Source: Marinifilaceae bacterium (GTDB lineage Bacteria; Bacteroidota; Bacteroidia; Bacteroidales; Marinifilaceae). Taken from it: a stretch of 35,676 nucleotides of DNA. The position numbers were made by a program, and so were the translations under genes. Of the stretch, positions 33,918 to 35,676 are shown in pieces (position 1 is the first letter of the stretch; each line of letters begins with the position of its first letter). The stretch lies in the NCBI GenBank assembly GCA_025210485.1, contig JAOARN010000110.1, positions 1 to 35,676 of the forward strand, in the 5' to 3' direction. The notes below the pieces were generated by a model, which saw nothing but the letters and a program-made list of their open reading frames with translations, made no database searches and was not told where the DNA came from.

Positions 33918-34217
33918 ATGCCTAGAAAATTACTATTATATGTTTCATTTGTTTTGGTATTGATCGTATCTTCGATTGATGCATACTCCATGCTTGAAAA
34001 TACGGTGGAGATTAATTTCGATCTGGTATTAGAGGAGTCAGAGGCAGATGTGAACGATGATAATATAAATACAGATTTAATTAGTATGGATTATGAAGCA
34101 TTGAGTGTGAGGCGTAACTTCTTGTTTTCTAATCTGTCTTTAGATTCTTTCAATTATTCTATGTATAATTATAATATACAGGTTTCGGATATTTTGAAAC
34201 CACCTCCGCAATTGTAA
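33918..34217 (+). CDS. Small exported protein of unknown function
   Basis: This 99-residue protein has a clear N-terminal signal peptide (MPRKLLLYVSFVLVLIVSSI, cleavage probably after DAYS near residue 24) and a short acidic mature part (LVLEESEADVNDDNINTD) ending in a Ser/Tyr/Asn-rich stretch and a PPPQL tail. I recognise no family. It contains no Cys and no lipobox. It precedes a VTT/DedA-like membrane gene by 128 bases on the same strand. The signal peptide and continuous frame support a real gene, but it is small and unanchored by homology. Confidence 0.5.
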   Translation: MPRKLLLYVSFVLVLIVSSIDAYSMLENTVEINFDLVLEESEADVNDDNINTDLISMDYEALSVRRNFLFSNLSLDSFNYSMYNYNIQVSDILKPPPQL

Positions 34218-34345
34218 TTTTTATATTTTATTCGATAGATTATTAGAACAATAGATGTGTTCTTGTATAGCTGTTTCCATATCTGGAGTTTGCTTTTCAG
34301 GCTGCTATGATGTGGAATGTACTAATGATATAAAAATTATATTGT

Positions 34346-34969
34346 ATGAAAAATGGATCATTCCCAAATAATAAAAAATCTCGCATAGTATTATTGCATC
34401 AATATTACACTTATACTGGTTTTTATAAATTTATATTGAATAGCTTGAAAAAAGCAGTTTTACCAGTTGTTATATGTGTTATTGCTTTTTTGATATTAGA
34501 TAAATTTGTAATAGATTTTTCAGATTTATTTTATCGTGTAGCTAAAACTAGTTCTCCAATTAGTTTGTTTAGCCTATTTTTTACTTCCGAATCAATTTTG
34601 GGATTAATTCCACCCGAATTATTTATAGCTTGGGTGAAAACTACATCTTCACCGATCTTAAATTTGAGTATTTTGGCATTATTGTCCTATTTAGGAGGAG
34701 TAGTTTCATATGGCTTGGGGAAGTTGATAGTTCGCATTCCTTCTCTGAACAAAGCACTGGAGGGTAGTATGTCAAAGCATATTGCCAACTTAAGAAAATT
34801 TGGTGCTGCTTTGATTCTTGTAGGAGCATTGTTACCAGTACCCTTTTCTATGGTAAGTATAGCTTCTGGCATGATAAATTATAAATTTCGTACTTATCTT
34901 ATGTGGGGCTTGTTTCGATTCCTACGTTTTTATTTATATGCTATTGCTATATTTAGCTTAGTTGCTTAA
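34346..34969 (+). CDS. VTT/DedA-like (YqaA-type) membrane protein
   Basis: This 207-residue membrane protein has one helix near 33-53 (KAVLPVVICVIAFLILD), reentrant and membrane segments around 110-135 and 150-205, and VTT/DedA-like features: LSYLGGVVSYGLGKLIVR, the amphipathic stretch SKHIANLRKFGAALILVG, and LLPVPFSMVSIASGMINYKF. This matches the SNARE-associated/VTT domain pattern (polytopic lipid scramblase-like or undecaprenyl-phosphate flippase proteins). A basic N-terminus (about 1-30) precedes the first helix. It is followed by a perfect 19-bp terminator hairpin. The exact lipid substrate cannot be told from sequence. Confidence 0.8.
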   Translation: MKNGSFPNNKKSRIVLLHQYYTYTGFYKFILNSLKKAVLPVVICVIAFLILDKFVIDFSDLFYRVAKTSSPISLFSLFFTSESILGLIPPELFIAWVKTTSSPILNLSILALLSYLGGVVSYGLGKLIVRIPSLNKALEGSMSKHIANLRKFGAALILVGALLPVPFSMVSIASGMINYKFRTYLMWGLFRFLRFYLYAIAIFSLVA

Positions 34970-34993
34970 TCTTATTTTTATTGTAATGTTCTA

Positions 34994-35039
34994 AAAAAAG
35001 CAAAAGTCTGTTGGTTTGATAACAGACTTTTGCTTTTTT
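34994..35039 (+). terminator. Strong terminator after the VTT/DedA-like gene
   Basis: Arms at 34994-35012 and 35021-35039 pair perfectly over 19 bases around an 8-base loop. The left arm starts with six A and the right arm ends with six T, so it may also work leftward. Confidence 0.9.
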
Positions 35040-35275
35040 GTGCTTTATCAATTTTAGTTCTTTGTTAGACTTAAATTTTATTGATCAAACAACTCTATGT
35101 TTTGATTGTGAATTGATAGCAATATGAGAGGCAGATTAATAATAGGTGGGCTACATAAAATTGTGTATATATTATAGTTAAATAGTATAGGAAAAGATGT
35201 AAATCATATTACGAAAGGAATATTTATGATGAAAGTAAAAATGAGTAAGAAAAATACAATATTACAAGTGTGAAA

Positions 35276-35330
35276 TTTTGCCTGAAAGGTGTATGTAACA
35301 TAGCCCAATGGGACGTATTGGGCTGAATAA
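35276..35330 (+). repeat. Two-hairpin palindromic repeat, copy A
   Basis: A head TTTTGCCTGAAAGG is followed, after a 14-base spacer, by a hairpin with arms AGCCCAATG (35302-35310) and TATTGGGCT (35316-35324), one G-U wobble. It matches copy B (35619-35673) over 55 ungapped bases with 9 differences, mostly transitions. Confidence 0.8.
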
Positions 35331-35460
35331 TAATAAAGGAAAAAGGCTGTAAACTAGCCTATGCAAAAAACATCTTATTTTTTCTTATAAATTATTTCTA
35401 TATTTAGAAAATATTCGATTCCTTAATGAATTAAATATCAGCCATACAGGCTTATTTCTA

Positions 35461-35522
35461 AAGCGGAACTTCACAACATCAGGCTATGCCTGATGTTATG
35501 CAATAAGAGCCTTTCAGGCAAA
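35461..35522 (-). repeat. Two-hairpin palindromic repeat, inverted variant copy C
   Basis: On the minus strand the same head (plus GCCTTTCAGGCAAA, 35509-35522) is followed by a 10-bp perfect hairpin AACATCAGGC-TAT-GCCTGATGTT (35475-35497). The stem sequence differs from copies A and B although the head is the same. Confidence 0.75.
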
Positions 35523-35618
35523 TTTGCATTAAAAAAAACTACAAGTATAACAAATACCTAAGCTGAAAGGAAAAAAGAAATAGAATCCAACAAATATTTT
35601 TTATTAGAAATTAATTCA

Positions 35619-35673
35619 TTTTGCCTGAAAGGCATATACAACAAAGCCCAATGCAACGCATTGGGCTAAATAA
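35619..35673 (+). repeat. Two-hairpin palindromic repeat, copy B
   Basis: The head TTTTGCCTGAAAGGC contains its own small palindrome GCCT-GAA-AGGC. It is followed by the hairpin AGCCCAATGC-AAC-GCATTGGGCT, perfect over 10 bases. It lies at the window edge, so more copies may follow. Confidence 0.8.
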
Positions 35674-35676
35674 CAA

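Larger units (their letters stand above)
35040..35676. other. Gene-free right end with palindromic repeat cluster
   Basis: No gene is visible from the terminator to the window edge. The last 400 bases are dominated by two-hairpin palindromic elements (35276-35330, an inverted variant at about 35461-35522, and 35619-35673). The sequence between them is AT-rich. Confidence 0.7.

Noticed and set aside
1..35676. tRNA, rRNA, CRISPR arrays, insertion sequences and integrases
   Set aside because: Looked for T-loop-like GGTTCGAATCC patterns, regularly spaced repeats and transposase or integrase motifs across the window and found none.

Overview
The window looks like a chromosomal segment of a low-GC Bacteroidetes (Bacteroidota) bacterium, probably of the marine Marinilabiliales/Marinifilaceae type. 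That placement is an inference. It rests on the very AT-rich base composition, Bacteroidetes-style promoter elements (TTG about 19 bases before TAnnTTTG, clearest before nusB), the nusB - DUF1573 lipoprotein - yajC gene order, A-rich leaders in place of strong Shine-Dalgarno sites, and a tricorn-like S41 protease. I see no rRNA, tRNA, CRISPR array, transposase or phage gene.

Layout. 1-386: no credible gene, with a degenerate repeat at the left edge. 387-2376: a fumarylacetoacetate-hydrolase-family enzyme and an M14 cytosolic-type carboxypeptidase, closed by a terminator. 2552-7991: a tightly packed three-gene operon for a MukB/MksB/JetC-type SMC ATPase with its kleisin-like and MukE-like partners, a Wadjet/MksBEF-like condensin with no JetD nuclease gene beside it. 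8309-12076: acyl-CoA synthetase and argS. 12110-16564: three leftward orphan genes, two of them preceded by near-identical 118-base upstream regions. 16908-18092: a membrane FMN/Fe-S redox protein. 18148-19593: a solitary trpB behind what looks like a complete transcription attenuator, with a 31-codon leader peptide containing Trp-Trp-Trp and a perfect 13-bp terminator directly before the trpB start. 19652-21419: the leftward nusB-DUF1573-yajC operon with a recognisable promoter. 21923-25239: a tricorn-like protease. 25240-28698: repeats and a run of small leftward hypothetical genes, including a two-cluster ferredoxin fused to an unknown domain. 29101-31955: a leftward cluster of a GlxA/AraC regulator, a DMT exporter and a 2-hydroxyacid-dehydrogenase homologue lacking its catalytic residues. 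32284-35039: an M48/Ste24 protease, a small exported protein and a VTT/DedA-like membrane protein. 35276-35676: a cluster of two-hairpin palindromic repeats.

The most interesting items are the JetD-less condensin-like operon, the trp leader/attenuator on a lone trpB, and the orphan gene cluster with duplicated upstream regions. All functional calls come from reading motifs by eye. No database search was run.
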